From Petrosia ficiformis (lineage: Eukaryota; Porifera; Demospongiae; Haplosclerida; Petrosiidae): 64,000 bases of DNA. Both the position numbers and the translations under genes were made by a program. Positions within the stretch are counted from its first letter, which is position 1, and every line of letters begins with the position of its first letter. Under the pieces are notes generated by a model. The model worked only from the letters and a program-made list of their open reading frames with translations. It did not search any database and was not told the DNA's origin. Positions 20,851 to 32,683 of the stretch are shown one piece after another. The stretch spans positions 1,445,501-1,509,500 of the forward strand of contig OX345636.1 of the NCBI GenBank assembly GCA_947044365.1, written 5' to 3'.

Positions 20851-21385
20851 ACTAACATTTCACTACTTATTACTTAGTATGATTATACTAGTCTCTTCCT
20901 TGTCTATACTATAAGTCTTACATTTTAGTCTCTGTATTATCTGAAAGAAGAAAGAAAGATCCCCAATTCGTCTTGTGAAATATTCCACAAAGACAGCATA
21001 GACAGGTCCTCAAAACTGCTGACGTTCGAGTAACGTGCACAGCACATGACTTGAAATTGAAATAGGCGGAGTTTGAAAGTAATGGAGAATGCTTGGAGCC
21101 AGTACTCGATGTTGTAGCAACCACTACCCAAATTTTGTTTGCTTTTATGTAGTGCTTTGCTAGCGATAGTCATGATACAGGAGTAGTTATGTTTTGATGT
21201 GTCCAGATGCCTCCACGAGTCTTCTCAAGTCTGGAAACAGTAATCGTGAGTTATAAACATTGTGATAACTTTATAACCGAAAGGTTTAAGAAGAATTCCT
21301 ACGTTATTTTTTTTCCTTGTATAATTTGAAGTCTACCAGTACCTCTTTTGAAATGTCAATGTTTTTATTTTTCCAGAAAAATTGC

Positions 21386-21449
<64 letters not shown>

Positions 21450-21520
21450 ACAGACACACAGACACACAGACAAAACGATTACCGTACCCTTCCGCCTACG
21501 CTACGCGGCGAGGGTAATAA
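21386..21520. repeat. (CA)n/(CAGACA)n tract joined to a short hairpin
   Basis: About 28 CA units, then CAGACA steps to 21472, then a hairpin (21478-21516) with ACCCTTCCGCC...GGCGAGGGT arms. A microsatellite abutting a GC-rich hairpin suggests a microsatellite-associated short mobile element. The similar hairpin at 20590 supports a repeat family. Confidence 0.6.
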
Positions 21521-22199
21521 ACAAAAGACATGTTTATAATTGTAAACCTATACATATTATTATCAGTCACCTAACCTTGTACCTCATGAGAAAGTCCACC
21601 TCCAGTCTCTGATGATGTGAGGCAAAACAAACCACCTAGGCCACAAGTTGTTTTTAGCAAGTTTCCACTCTCACATACATGTGATTATTGGCTTCCTTGG
21701 AAATGCAATATCTAAATAATGAAGTGGTATTTAATTAATGAGTTTTGAATAACTGAACATTGGAAGAAACATAACAGAACAAATAACAAACAAACAAAAA
21801 ATTAAGGTAAGAAAAGAAATGCATATAAAATAAACTATTATAAAACAAGTAACAATTTGGATACAAAAAAGCAATCTGATTATCACAGGTAATAGGAATA
21901 AGTATTATAATTATAGACATGTAAATATGTACATACTGTATATAAAATTAATCATGATTATTAAAAGCATTTACTTGATGCAAGAGGTACATGATATGGA
22001 CATCATGTTTAGCATTATCAGTCATTATTTTTAGTATTGGTATTGAATATTTCTGAAAGTGATTATAACATGATTAATTGCTTTCATGATGATCATAATT
22101 ATTGAGAAAATGTTAATTTTTCATTAAAGAATCATAAACCAGAAGGTAGATATAATATCAGATCAGTATCGGTACATATCTAAAGTAATTATCAGTTTA

Positions 22200-22237
22200 T
22201 TGGAATATCAGTAAAATCTCATATCAGTACATCACTA
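22200..22237. repeat. Possible end of another hAT-type MITE
   Basis: TATCAGTACATCACTA (22222-22237) is the reverse complement of a TAGTGATGTACTGATA end, like those at 20000 and 46732. No matching left end or 8-bp duplication was found nearby. Confidence 0.3.
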
Positions 22238-22544
22238 CTCAGGCTATATACACACAGTAATTGTTCTTGTTTCCCAATCACACTTGTGGTGAGGGTTCTG
22301 TACTACAAGTGCATTCATTTGTACATGTACTCATCTATGATAAACAACAAGTACTACACAAATTAGAAGTTGATAAAAATACTATATACATGTATCTCCA
22401 CATTGAAATGAAAATTGTGATCATGTTCACAAGACAGTAGTATTAGGATTGCTTATACTATTATACAATAGTAGTGTAATTAATTGTTTAATGTCACTGT
22501 ATGAGATCCAGTAGAATAATATTATCAGTTAATTATGAGTTATC

Positions 22545-22980
22545 AACAAAGAGAAGAGGTTGAAGTGGTACACAGAGATGAAACATAGACAGGATAAATT
22601 TCTGGATGTTATATGGATGGATGAGTACAGGGTTCAGATACAAAGACATAGCCTACATGTATGATGCTATAGGAAGAAAGCCTAACCCAAAAGATTTAAC
22701 TCACACCCAAAGTACCCTCTTAAAATACATGTACATATATGAGCAGGTATTTTTATGTCGTGGTGCTACATCAGTTACTGGTACACTGGTCGCCACGAAA
22801 ACTTACTGAGATATTTGAAGCATCACAGATTCCTTTCATATGGAAAGTGTATTCAGAGAAGCACCAATTAATGAAGAACAATGTTCCAAAACATGCGAGG
22901 AAAGTTGCAACAGAATATTTAGAATATAATGGCATCGTTTGGTGGAAACCCCATGACACTATCCTATGACACTCGTGTAC
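22545..22980 (+). pseudogene. Tc1-like transposase fragment
   Basis: Frames must be changed to follow it: KWYTEMKHRQDKFLDVIWMDEYRVQIQRHS contains the first catalytic Asp context (VIWMDE), then PKHPxKIHV-like HPKYPLKIHVHIW. Another frame gives IFEASQIPFIWKVYSEKHQLMKNNVPKHARKVATEYLEYN with EYNGIVWWK. The usual MQDNDPKH box reads MKNNVPKH, so the second catalytic Asp is lost. Several stops are also present. N- and C-termini are missing. Confidence 0.75.
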
Positions 22981-23225
22981 ACAGGAAGTGTACTTGCGTA
23001 CAACACACTTGTGCCTCATGAGTTGCATTTGTTCTATACTGTACATTGTACATGCATGTATATATGTATATGTACATATGTACATCTATATATGTACATG
23101 CGTATATGTACAGGATAACATCCTCAATACTAATAAAGAAGACCATGTGATGATAATTCTTAATTGGTAGTTCCCTTATAACAGCTGGAGACTGCTTGAG
23201 TGTTTATAATGGCTTCTTATGAGGA

Positions 23226-23982
23226 CAATATACTATGTACATCTACATGTATAGTAAGTATAGTAACATATTCACTAGTATGGATTGATACAATATACCA
23301 TGTACATGTACATGTGTAGTAAGTATAGTAACATATTCACTAGTATGGAGTGATACAATATACTATGTACATGTACATGTATAGTAAGTATAGTAACATA
23401 TTCACTAGTATGGATTGATACAATATACTATGTATATGTATAAGTATAGTAACATATTCACTAGTATGGAGTGATACAATATACTATGTACATGTACATG
23501 TATAGTAAGTATAGTAACATATTCACTAGTATGGATTGATACAATATACTATGTACATGTACATGTATAGTAAGTATAGTAACATATTCACTAGTATGGA
23601 TTGATACAATATACTATGTACATGTACATGTATAGTAAGTATAGTAACATATTCACTAGTATGGATTAATACAATATACTTTGTACATGTACATGTACAG
23701 TAAGTATAGTAACATATTCACTAGTATGGCAATATACTATGTACATGTACATGTATAGTAACATATTCACTAGTATGGATTGATACAATATACTATGTAC
23801 ATGTACATGTATAGTAAGTATAGTAACATATTCACTAGTATGGATTGATATAATATACTATGTACATGTACATGTATAGTAAGTATAGTAACATATTCAC
23901 TAGTATGGCAATATACTATGTACATGTACATGTATAGTAACATATTCACTAGTATGGATTGATACAATATACTATGTACATG
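23226..23982. repeat. 65-bp minisatellite, about 11-12 copies
   Basis: The unit contains ATACTATGTACATGTACATG, TATAGTAAGTATAGTAACAT and ATTCACTAGTATGGATTGAT in that order. Some copies lack an internal block (short copies near 23728, 23907 and 23445). The self-complementary TGTACATGTACA core can form hairpins. A further degenerate piece continues after the hAT MITE at 24309. Confidence 0.9.
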
Positions 23983-24308
23983 TAGTGCTGGAGAATATAT
24001 TCATATTTAGTTAAAACTACGATATTCATTCCTACATTTCGGTATGAAATCACAAAATGATGCGTACCGAATATCGAAATACATGGATAATCAAATGTTT
24101 TATGTTCCACACCTATAGGTTTGAGCTTATGGTCAACTGAAATAGTGTAGTGTTTAGTTTTACAAATAGATGTAGTGGTGTGTCAGACACAGTTTGATGC
24201 ATACACAATGCTTGTGGGTGTGACCAATTTTGAAACATGTTTAGTTATATCGTGATAAATTTTTCATGTAATAATTGATATAAAAATTGCCACTATCGCC
24301 GAACCCTA
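23983..24308. mobile_element. hAT-like MITE inserted in the minisatellite
   Basis: 326 bp between two TGTACATG 8-mers (23975-23982, 24309-24316). Ends: TAGTGCTGGAGAATA and, inverted, TAGGGTTCGGCGATA. The minisatellite sequence resumes after it. The target 8-mer is a repeat word here, so the duplication is less decisive than usual. Confidence 0.6.
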
Positions 24309-24480
24309 TGTACATGTACACGTATAGTAATTACAGTAACATACATGTAATTTGACAAGTACAGGTGTATCATGCAGTCACTATATTTACATGTACATGT
24401 AACTAAGTGTCTATTGTTGATCAACAGATATTACAGTTTATATTTGTGATTTATTTATAGTTTAATTAATGCCTTATTAA

Positions 24481-24708
24481 GGGGGCATCTCCAAACTGAA
24501 ATTTGTACGCTTCAACGTCACAGTGATGCTAAGGGGGTGGGGGGTTGTGCGTGTGACGCTAAACACAAGTTAGTATGATACACTGGAGTAGTCATTCATG
24601 ACGTTAATAGGAGGGGGGTAAGGGGATGGGGGGGGGGGGGGGGGGGTGGTGTCTTGCAGTAGCGTCACTGTGACATTAAATATATAAGCTTTAGTTTTGA
24701 GATGCCCC
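24481..24708. mobile_element. TTAA-flanked MITE, 228 bp
   Basis: TTAA at 24477-24480 and 24709-24712. Ends read GGGGGCATCTCCAAACTGAA and, inverted, GGGGCATCTCAAAACTAAAG. It contains GACGCT/AGCGTCAC words and a run of about 18 G's (24629-24646). TTAA indicates a piggyBac/Kolobok-type nonautonomous element distinct from the one at 12738. Confidence 0.75.
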
Positions 24709-24719
24709 TTAAAAGCTGT

Positions 24720-25600
24720 GTTAGTTACAGATAACTTAAAACAATCTGCTAAACAAATTTTTCAAAACAGAGACGCTTTTTTTTTCATGGAATACAATGG
24801 TGAAGCAATTGTCCAGTTAATACATACATAACTTTAATATCTCACCTTGTAGGGTACTATGACTAGTAGCAGATCTAGCACACTTCATTGAGAAATGGGA
24901 ACACTTATCTGTTTCAACTCCATACAGGTAGAGGAGCAAACGCTAGCACTGTGTATCTGAGGCTCTACCAGAAAGATAGTTGATAAATACAAACAGAAGG
25001 GAGGTATATTGCTAAGTAAAAATTTATATATACACACAATTTGGCAAATTATTACTAGATAGAATTAGCTATATAGTCTAGACTACATGATTTAGTATCT
25101 CACCTCAACGCTGATATGACGAGTAGAGCGAGCCAACACTATCCACAGAGAACAGCTAGCTTCTGACCCTTCACTTTAACGGAAAATGGACACCAGTACT
25201 CGTAATGATGTATATAACTGAGCATGCGTATATAAACACGTGGATAGGTAATTACAATTGTAGACAAAGAACATCCCCATGCCGAGTATTGTTACTTTAA
25301 GCCCCACCCAGAATCAATTTATGACTATCCTATAATATTGTAGTCAGTCAGAGTGTAAAATCTCTTAGAAATGACACTATAATTATTGATCAAAAATTTG
25401 TTTGTGTATTTGAGCTTTAGCTCTTACGAACAACAATTAATTTTTATGATTATTGTGAAAGTTTTTATGCTCCCAGAAATTAACAATTATATTTTTTGAT
25501 AATGGCATAGACTTGTATACATTACTAGCTATAGATAGGGGAATATAACCTCTATCTCCTGTGTTTTGTAATATATATAAATAAATAAATAAATATATAT
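24720..25600. other. No recognised gene
   Basis: AT-rich. A short AAATAAATAAAT run precedes the ORF at 25603; nothing else recognised. Confidence 0.3.
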
Positions 25601-25602
25601 AT

Positions 25603-25855
25603 ATGTGTAACCCGGATACGGCGAAACATCAAAGTAAACCACAGGGATATATACATGATATAGCACTGCGGTCAGATATAGCATCTGCCATCGAAACAGT
25701 ACTACAAGAAAACAACGCTTACCTTCTCCAAAGTGCCGACAAAAAGGTAGGAGAAGCATCACACATCAACAAAGGCTTTGTCTTTCGTGACATATATTGG
25801 TTATATCCCGCTACTCGTGCAATATCAGATATATAATAACCTTGCCCTCGGGTTA
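25603..25855 (+). other. ORF of 77 codons between TGTAACCC / GGGTTACA ends
   Basis: The sequence is bounded by TGTAACCCG (25606) and CGGGTTACA (to 25856). The frame between encodes a hydrophilic peptide (KHQSKPQGYIHDIALRSDIA, ETVLQENNAYLLQSADKKVG). I do not recognise it. Base use is less AT-rich than the surroundings, suggesting a mobile-element piece. Confidence 0.35.
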
Positions 25856-25889
25856 CACCCTCGGGCTCAGTGATTATTATGGTGGCCCA

Positions 25890-26065
25890 GAAGGTCAATC
25901 CGTTGATGGGCACGACAACGGATCCCGGCCGGATGCCGCCCGAGATCCGTTAACATGCCGTCCGTGATCCGTTAACGGACCCGCCACCCGTTCGGATCCC
26001 GGATGTACCCGTACCCGCGACCCCTGACCCGTTAACGTAGATTGGGTGTGGCATCCATCAAGTTG
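25890..26065. repeat. GC-rich patch with repeated GATCCGTTAAC words
   Basis: Contains GAT/GAC-CCGTTAAC words at about 25940, 25968 and 26025 plus CGGATCCCGG at about 25918 and 25994, followed by two GATTGGGTGTGGCA copies (26040, 26067). Strongly GC-rich inside AT-rich DNA. Nature unknown. Confidence 0.5.
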
Positions 26066-26334
26066 TGATTGGGTGTGGCAATTCATTGCACAGGCATTAT
26101 TGATGTGGGAGTTGTCAGAGAAGTAATAATTCTTATTGTCAAGTCATCAGTTTGAACCAATATTTTCTTATTCACTTATTTTTTGTACTTCATTGAACAT
26201 GTACATGTGTTTTATACTCAAAGGTAGCTCAATTACTTGACCCATAACTTACCATTCAAAAATTTGTGGTAAAATTCTTCTGTGAATTTTCTTTTTGCAT
26301 TTGTGAGCTGATTTAATTTTCCTGTAAAATGTAG

Positions 26335-27070
26335 ATAATCAAAATGAGAAGTATAACAAGCCTCTTCAAATGTTATGCGGCGCAAATTCGGATGTTGTCA
26401 TTGGAATATTGGGTCCAGAAGAAGTTGAACATGATGTTGAAAATATGATGACAAGATTCTTAAATGTGGTCGCCATATATTCAACAGTTGCATCTTGCTG
26501 TTCATTCTCACCTCAAGTAAGCTTTTGTCATTGTTGGATGTCGCTTCTACATTTGTCTATCAGCTTGGCTATAAGTTTATAGTGCGCTATTCATGGTGGT
26601 GTACGTGTGGATCCTGATAATGGACTGGACTCATGTCTTAAATTACAACTTCATGAAACAGACAATCATGAAAATGTTTATATTGAAGCTGCTATTGTTT
26701 CTCAAATTTCTACAGAAATTTCTCCATCGCTTAAGTATCGCTTTCATTTAATACTTTTTCATTGTTGTTTGAGCTCTGAATTAACCAGAAATAATCCTAA
26801 AGATCATTCAGCAAACCCTCCAAAATTTGATTTCAAAGCTCGCGGTGGATGCCTGGTTACATATGCAATATCCAGAAGCTACAAATCAAGACAACTACAG
26901 AGGAGGATTATGAACATTCCATCTTCATCAGAATTTGAAACTTCCTCTGCCGATTAGCGTTGTTCTTGACCAAACATATGATACTGTAATGAAAGAACCT
27001 ATGTCTTCAGCTGCAGGAAGAATACAAGAAAGTAACTATCACTGCTGCATGGTTGAAGTGTATTTGAAAG
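26335..27070 (+). CDS. Unrecognised multi-exon gene or remnant
   Basis: Exon 26335-26516 (acceptor TGTAG|AT, donor CAA|GTAAGC) encodes NQNEKYNKPLQMLCGANSDV, then VIGILGPEEVEHDVENMM and an ASCCSFSP end. After a 66-bp intron, exon 26583-26957 encodes CAIHGGVRVDPDNGLDSCLK, LQLHETDNHENVYIEAAIVS and KFDFKARGGCLVTYAIS, ending at TAG 26957. A different frame stays open past that point (ISVVLDQTYDTVMKEPMSS, AAGRIQESNYHCCMVEVYLK to ~27070), suggesting a frame change near 26940. The Cys-containing beta-rich character is faintly like ZU5/UPA-type regions, but I cannot assign a family. Confidence 0.4.
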
Positions 27071-27119
27071 GTAGAGAATTATGCTTTAAACAAAACCATG
27101 AGTGAAGTATTATAGAATT

Positions 27120-27215
27120 ATTATAGTTATCCCAATGTAATACATGTAATACATGTAATATATACATGTAATACATGTATTACATGTGATACATGTAATA
27201 CATGTGTTAAATGTA
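27120..27215. repeat. ATACATGTAAT-type short tandem repeat
   Basis: Repeated (ATACATGTA)n words with inverted copies (ATTACATGT), imperfect. Confidence 0.85.
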
Positions 27216-27535
27216 ATCCATTCTATTTTAAAAATTGCAGTAGCTCCTTATGTGCAACTATGATAATAGTTGCATAATCATTAATATGGAATGGCATATA
27301 CATAAAACTATGTACATAATGTTTAGTATATCCAATACAGAAACCGAGAGTGTTGTTAATCTTCAACATCTAGTGTGCAGTAAGGTGCAAAAGGTGAGTA
27401 ATATCTTCACTTAGTATTATTGGCCCCCTAATAACATAACTCCTCTTGTTGTAACAGGAACACTGATATACATACACAATTATTATATAATGTAAATTAA
27501 TCATTTATAAAAATAAGTTTCTTTGTACTTGTTCA

Positions 27536-27815
27536 AGGGTGACTGCTAAAACACTTCCCTCTATACTGAAGAAATCTCTCGAGAGGTTTGATGTTTTCAA
27601 ACCTATACTCAAAAAGAAATCAGCTTAATTGGATGACTTTGCCAGGGAGCTAAATATTGATGATAACTCGCACCAAGAGATTGCAGTTGAAGGCAATGCT
27701 GGATAAACTCGGAGACATCTGCAGTAACATGGCAAATTATCATTCATGTATTAGAAGAGCTCAAATTTATAGAATTAGCAAGAGATGTGAAAGATTTCCT
27801 AGAATAACAAGATGT
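27536..27815 (+). pseudogene. Degenerate coding remnant (helical domain)
   Basis: Fragments KSLERFDVFKPILKKKSA, LDDFARELNIDDNSHQEI and, in other frames, LDKLGDICSNMANYHS and EELKFIELARDVKDFLE suggest a helical domain broken by stops (TAA after KKKSA) and frame changes. It may be the 3' end of the gene starting at 26335. A death-fold-like assignment is conceivable but not supported by a diagnostic motif. Confidence 0.35.
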
Positions 27816-29867
27816 GGTGAAGAACTATAGTAAAAAAAACTGGATTTTGAAGTTATAAGTAATCACTTCTGGACATTGTTATCCATGCACACACATATAC
27901 ATAATTATAATTATAATTATTACACCACTTTATATGTAGTGAATACACATCAAACAATTTTTAGCTTCAATCAGTTATCTGGTTTACTTACAATTTCTTT
28001 TCCACAGACTATTGAAGTAAACACAGCTGCATATAATAGCAATTTCTAAACGATAAAGTGGTATTGCAGTAAACATTTTTGCATACTGTAATAAATTTAT
28101 TATCATGCATGAATTTGTAATATTTTGTAGTAAGTTGATTTGCTTATCTTTTCACATTTTGTACGAGTGTATGGTATGGTTTAGTCAAGTATATTGTGTC
28201 TATTTTTAGTCTTACTTTATTATTATAATTATTATTCAATTTGTATGGTTTCATTGGGATTGTTTGTATCTGTTGAATTTTATCTATTTACTAATAATTT
28301 ATACCTTTGGGATTTTCCCTCATAATATTGTGAAGCATGGGTGGTATGAGGGTATGGTGGAGCTAGCTGCAACTGGATTCTTCCTATAATTTAAACTTGA
28401 GGAACAATGCTAACTGTCATCATGATGAAAATATTTTTGTAGCATATTTGTGTTGTACATGTGAGGCTACTGATGTAATAGCCATATTTAATGATAGTTT
28501 ATGAACATCTGAAAGAACAGGAACAACACAAGAAACTCTTGTGATGTCTGTGGAAAATTTGTCACCTATTTAAATTATTTTGGTGAATTACTATAAGCTT
28601 GCTTCTACATAATTCTACAGCAGAAATGTTCTAAATTGTGTTGGAGCCCTAATGTTTTCAACTACGTTCTATGGTATCTAGATGAATACAAACCTTTTAA
28701 ATAAGGACATATCATAGACAAAACTATGGTAATGTTAACAAGCATAATTACTGTGGAGAAATTATGAGCAAATGTGAAAAACAAGTGGGAAAATGAAACA
28801 TGTGAGGTCTGAATAGATAATTATGTTAATTGACTAAAATTGCTTGTTTTAGTCTGAGGGTGTAATTGGCATTTGGGTACATATTTGTAAGGGAAGTGCA
28901 GAATATTTCCTTGTAAAAAGTTCCATTTCAGGACAAAATCCATTTTCCCTCCATATACGAGTTACTGTTCCTCGTTATAAACAAGTAAATTTGTTACAAG
29001 TAAGTTCCCCAGTCCAGATAAATCACTACCAGAGAATAGAGATCCAGGAATAACTAAATAACTATCACGATAAATGTCATAATTATCTATTATAGTGATC
29101 GAAAATAAAAATTTTGATTTATGAATGTAGCTCTAATTAGATGAAGTACGACTTGACTGATAGGTCTGAATGGCTTTCAAATTATATCATGACTTTCGAG
29201 TTTCAATGATTGATGATTGTATAATTTGTATATTTCCACTTCTGAGTATAATAATTAGTTGAAAGCAAACCATAATTACAAGTATATATATTACATTTTA
29301 GTAATGTAATTCCATTGTTTATTGGATTTCATATTTGTGATGGAATGAAATCCTGTAAGCAAATAGATAACAGACAATCATAGAACGAGAAATTATCCCT
29401 CGATTTAAAACTACTAAGTTATCAACACCATGTCCACTGGTTGACTTAGCAATGTAAAATGGCAATTCTACATTCAGCAGTGATAATTCAAACTTTATTT
29501 TCCAGATACTATTTTTAGTATTATATTATGCCAAAAAACATCAAATGACCTGATTTTTAACATGCTTTAATGATTTTTAACATGCTTTAATGTGTACCCT
29601 TTCTTTGATTTTTGATGGAGGCTTGGGACTGATATAATAAGTATTGTTTCTCTTTTTGTAAGCTCCAGGGGATAGTATTGGTAATCAAAAATAATCTCAA
29701 TTACAACATAATTTTGATAAAATAATTATTATTAAAGAATACGAAATTAATAATTGTATGTTTCTGATTACTAATAATTATCAATGATATATTTCTGAAC
29801 AAAGCAATGGGAATATAATCTCCAGATTGACATATAATTATTGCATCTGTTTGTTATCCTATTACCA
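27816..29867. other. No recognised gene
   Basis: About 2 kb of AT-rich DNA with only short motif-free frames. A small direct repeat TTTTTAACATGCTTTAATGA occurs at 29555-29590. Confidence 0.3.
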
Positions 29868-30336
29868 TGTATGTCTTTCAGTTTTCCTTGATGACCTGGA
29901 TTAATATAATTTTCTCACTGAGATGATTGTACTACTGTACTGTACTGTACTGTTCTCTACTGTCTATACCTTGTTAAATATACTATGATGTAATTTACAC
30001 CAATGCAGAATGTAGGGGTATTTAAATAGAATTTTTTGGTTTTTTTGTTCTTTGCTGGTTATCTACGAAATTTGTCATTTTTAGTGCCCACTCAAAACCA
30101 AAATGATAAATAAGACTTCTATCTTTCCTGTGGAATAAACTACAACTAGGAAAAGTGAGCAGTTATAGTAGATGAAACAAATACAAGCAACTCAGTTAAC
30201 ACTTGGTATCAAGAAGATTAAAGGTCCTCATATCAAGTTTCAAATCTGCTGCTATAACGAATGCACCAGCCAGGCTAACTTGTAAGCATTGAAAGATTGA
30301 GGTATAATAATGTGAGACTCAGACATGGGTTCAAGC

Positions 30337-31142
30337 AGGAGCTTATGAGCGCCGCGAAGCGGCGCGAAGGAGCGTCAAACTCCAATATGTTTTGCAAACC
30401 ATCTGTTGTCGAATCACACCTTTGCAAACTGCCTTATATGGAAAACCTCTGTAAACTGCGTAAGTGATTTAAGTAGGCGTGAAAAGTGTTTATTAAAATT
30501 AAGAAAATAAAAATATAATTTAAGTCGACCATTGTGTGCGTCTGACAAGATGAGTCTGTATAATCCCCAACTTATTTCCAGACAGAAAAGATACTAGTAT
30601 AGTCAGCAAAACATAGGTGCTACCAAACTCTGTAACAAGAGTGTCAAAGAGCTGTCAGTGTGCTGATTCTACAGGGTGTGCAAAAGGACTATTACTACGC
30701 AACAACAAAAGCAATATCTCTAAAGCGCATGACGATTAGTGTTTTACCTAGAGCAGAATTTGAAACCGCCTTGTATTCAAGCTTTCTTCTCGAGTTTCTT
30801 CTTGGCTTGTAGAACTTGCGTTTTGGGCTTCCAGTTAGTTTGAAGTGTCCTATTTAAAATGTTCCATCCCAGAAATCTTTGCATGGGTTGTTTCGATCGC
30901 TGTTTCATCTCTACTAAACAACGAATCTGCTTAGGACTGTGGCTTGACTGTTCTTCTGCACTAGTTCGTTCGACATTATTTTCTTGACTGGATACTAATA
31001 ATTGCCCACCCACTTCGAAACACTTATCTGAAACCCATCCTTTTGACCATATTTGGAGTTTTGTTGAAAGTGTGATTCGACAAGAGATGGTCAATGCAGT
31101 TTGACGCTCCTTCGCGCCGCTTCGCGGCGCTCATAAGCTCCT
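30337..31142. mobile_element. 806-bp TIR element with 9-bp target duplication
   Basis: Perfect TIRs of about 45 bp starting AGGAGCTTATGAGCGCCGCG. Each TIR itself contains a GCGCCGCGAAGCGGCGC hairpin. Flanks GGTTCAAGC (30328-30336) and GGTTCAAGT (31143-31151) form a 9-bp duplication with one mismatch. Nine-base duplications suggest Mutator-like or AcademH-like integration. Contains the ORF at 30777-31094. Confidence 0.8.
30777..31094 (-). CDS. 105-codon ORF inside the TIR element
   Basis: ATG at 31094 close to the right TIR. The product is basic, ending TQVLQAKKKLEKKA. No motif recognised; it could be a fragment of a captured or transposase gene. It may also be a chance frame. Confidence 0.25.
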   Translation of the reverse strand: MTISCRITLSTKLQIWSKGWVSDKCFEVGGQLLVSSQENNVERTSAEEQSSHSPKQIRCLVEMKQRSKQPMQRFLGWNILNRTLQTNWKPKTQVLQAKKKLEKKA

Positions 31143-31600
31143 GGTTCAAGTACTATTACAAGTACTTAAGCACTTTTCAAGTACATGGTGCTAGTTGTAA
31201 GTACAAGTACAATTACAAGAGCAATTAATGGTGCTGTACTTAAGTACTATCTCAAGTACATATCAAAGTACTTAAATCCATAATAAGTACCAACTATCAA
31301 AATTGATTGCAATTATATACTACATTAATTATCATTTAATTGCCAAAACCAATAATTTATTTATTACTATGTATGCATTGTTACATTAAGTACAAGTACA
31401 TCTATTTTAAACAAAAAGTACTTAAGTACAAGTACAAGTACTCCAGGGGGTTGTACTTATTGTACTTAAGTACAAGTACAAGTACTCCAGGGGGTTGTAC
31501 TTATTGTACTTAAGTACAACTACCAAATACTTGGACCCATGTCTGATGTGAGTATGTGTGCAAAAGTTAAAACTGAAAGTGTAAACTAGCTAAAATAGTC

Positions 31601-31746
31601 CTGTGAAGAGGAAATGGAATTCTAACAGTTTATATAAAAGTTAATACACACATATAATATTATAGATATTATTATATATATATACAATTATAACATATTA
31701 ATAATTTATTTATATAGAGTTGGAATTCTATTTCTTCTTCACAGGT
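31601..31746. repeat. Palindromic element CTGTGAAGAGGAAATGG
   Basis: TGTGAAGAGGAAATGGAATTC (31602 onward) pairs with GAATTCTATTTCTTCTTCACA (to 31744). A second right-hand end lies at 32760-32787, and the single copy in the other arm spans 45178-45540. The interiors are AT/CA repeats, so this is a TIR MITE whose interior has turned into microsatellite. Confidence 0.65.
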
Positions 31747-31910
31747 ACTAATAACATATTACTGAAGGTAATAAACCAATTTAATTACTATCACATCAAA
31801 ACATATGCATATGTGTATATGTGTGTGTGATATATCAATCGAGGTGCGAGGGTCTTATATTCACCATATATACTGAGAAGCCATGGTACATATAATATAT
31901 TCTATAGCTA

Positions 31911-32280
31911 ACAGAAACATCAAAGAAGAACAGGACAATGGACACGAGTAACAGGCTAACACACCTTACACTTTCAGCGATATGGGGCGAATAGTTCTTG
32001 GGAGAAACGCCCATCTATTGGTTCTTTTTTTAAGAGACAAAGAGAGCTTCTTTTGTGTGTTTACTTGTCGACATATCCTTCATTCTCTGTAGACTTTTGG
32101 TGACTAGATCGACTGCGCATGTGCATGACGTCATACCAGGGATGATAGATAGCATATATCCCTGCTGTACTCGTGAACGAACTTTGATGTGGTCGTATAA
32201 CTTCCCTGCGGTTGTATAACTGCCCTGTGGTCGCGGATATATGCCATATATACGCCCTGTCTGATGTTTCTGTTAGCTAT

Positions 32281-32290
<10 letters not shown>
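31911..32290. repeat. Insertion with ATAGCTAACAGAAACATCA ends
   Basis: TATAGCTAACAGAAACATCA at 31901-31920 pairs with TGATGTTTCTGTTAGCTAT at 32262-32280. The interior is GC-richer, with AACTTCCCTGCGGTTGTATA-type tandem words near 32195-32230. Probably a MITE; target duplication unclear. Confidence 0.5.
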
Positions 32291-32336
<46 letters not shown>

Positions 32337-32452
32337 TGTATGTGTGTGTGTGTATAAGTATATGTGTGTATTTACATTTGTATAAGTATATGTGTATGGA
32401 TATATATGCGTGTGTGTGCGTGTGTTGTGTGTGTGTTTGTACAGCATATTCA

Positions 32453-32508
<56 letters not shown>

Positions 32509-32624
32509 TGAATATGCTGTACAAACACACACACAACACACGCACACACACGCATATATATCCATACACATATACTTATACAAATGTAAATACACACATA
32601 TACTTATACACACACACACATACA

Positions 32625-32678
<54 letters not shown>

Positions 32679-32683
32679 ATAGC

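Larger units (their letters stand above)
30320..31545. mobile_element. hAT-like element with AAGTACTT-rich interior
   Basis: Ends CAGACATGGGTTCAAG (30320) and CTTGGACCCATGTCTG (to 31545). The inverted-arm partner (45592) lacks it: AATAATGTGAG joins directly to TATGTGTGC. Flanking TGTGAG words fit an imperfect 8-bp duplication. Internal GTACTTAAGTAC repeats (31150-31530) are typical of a common class of hAT MITEs. It hosts the element at 30337-31142. Confidence 0.7.

Noticed and set aside
21348..21612. Thr-His repeat open frames
   Set aside because: Translation of the (CA)n tract.
23226..23982. CRISPR-like array
   Set aside because: Repeats are contiguous 65-bp units without unique spacers, in a eukaryotic context; it is a minisatellite.
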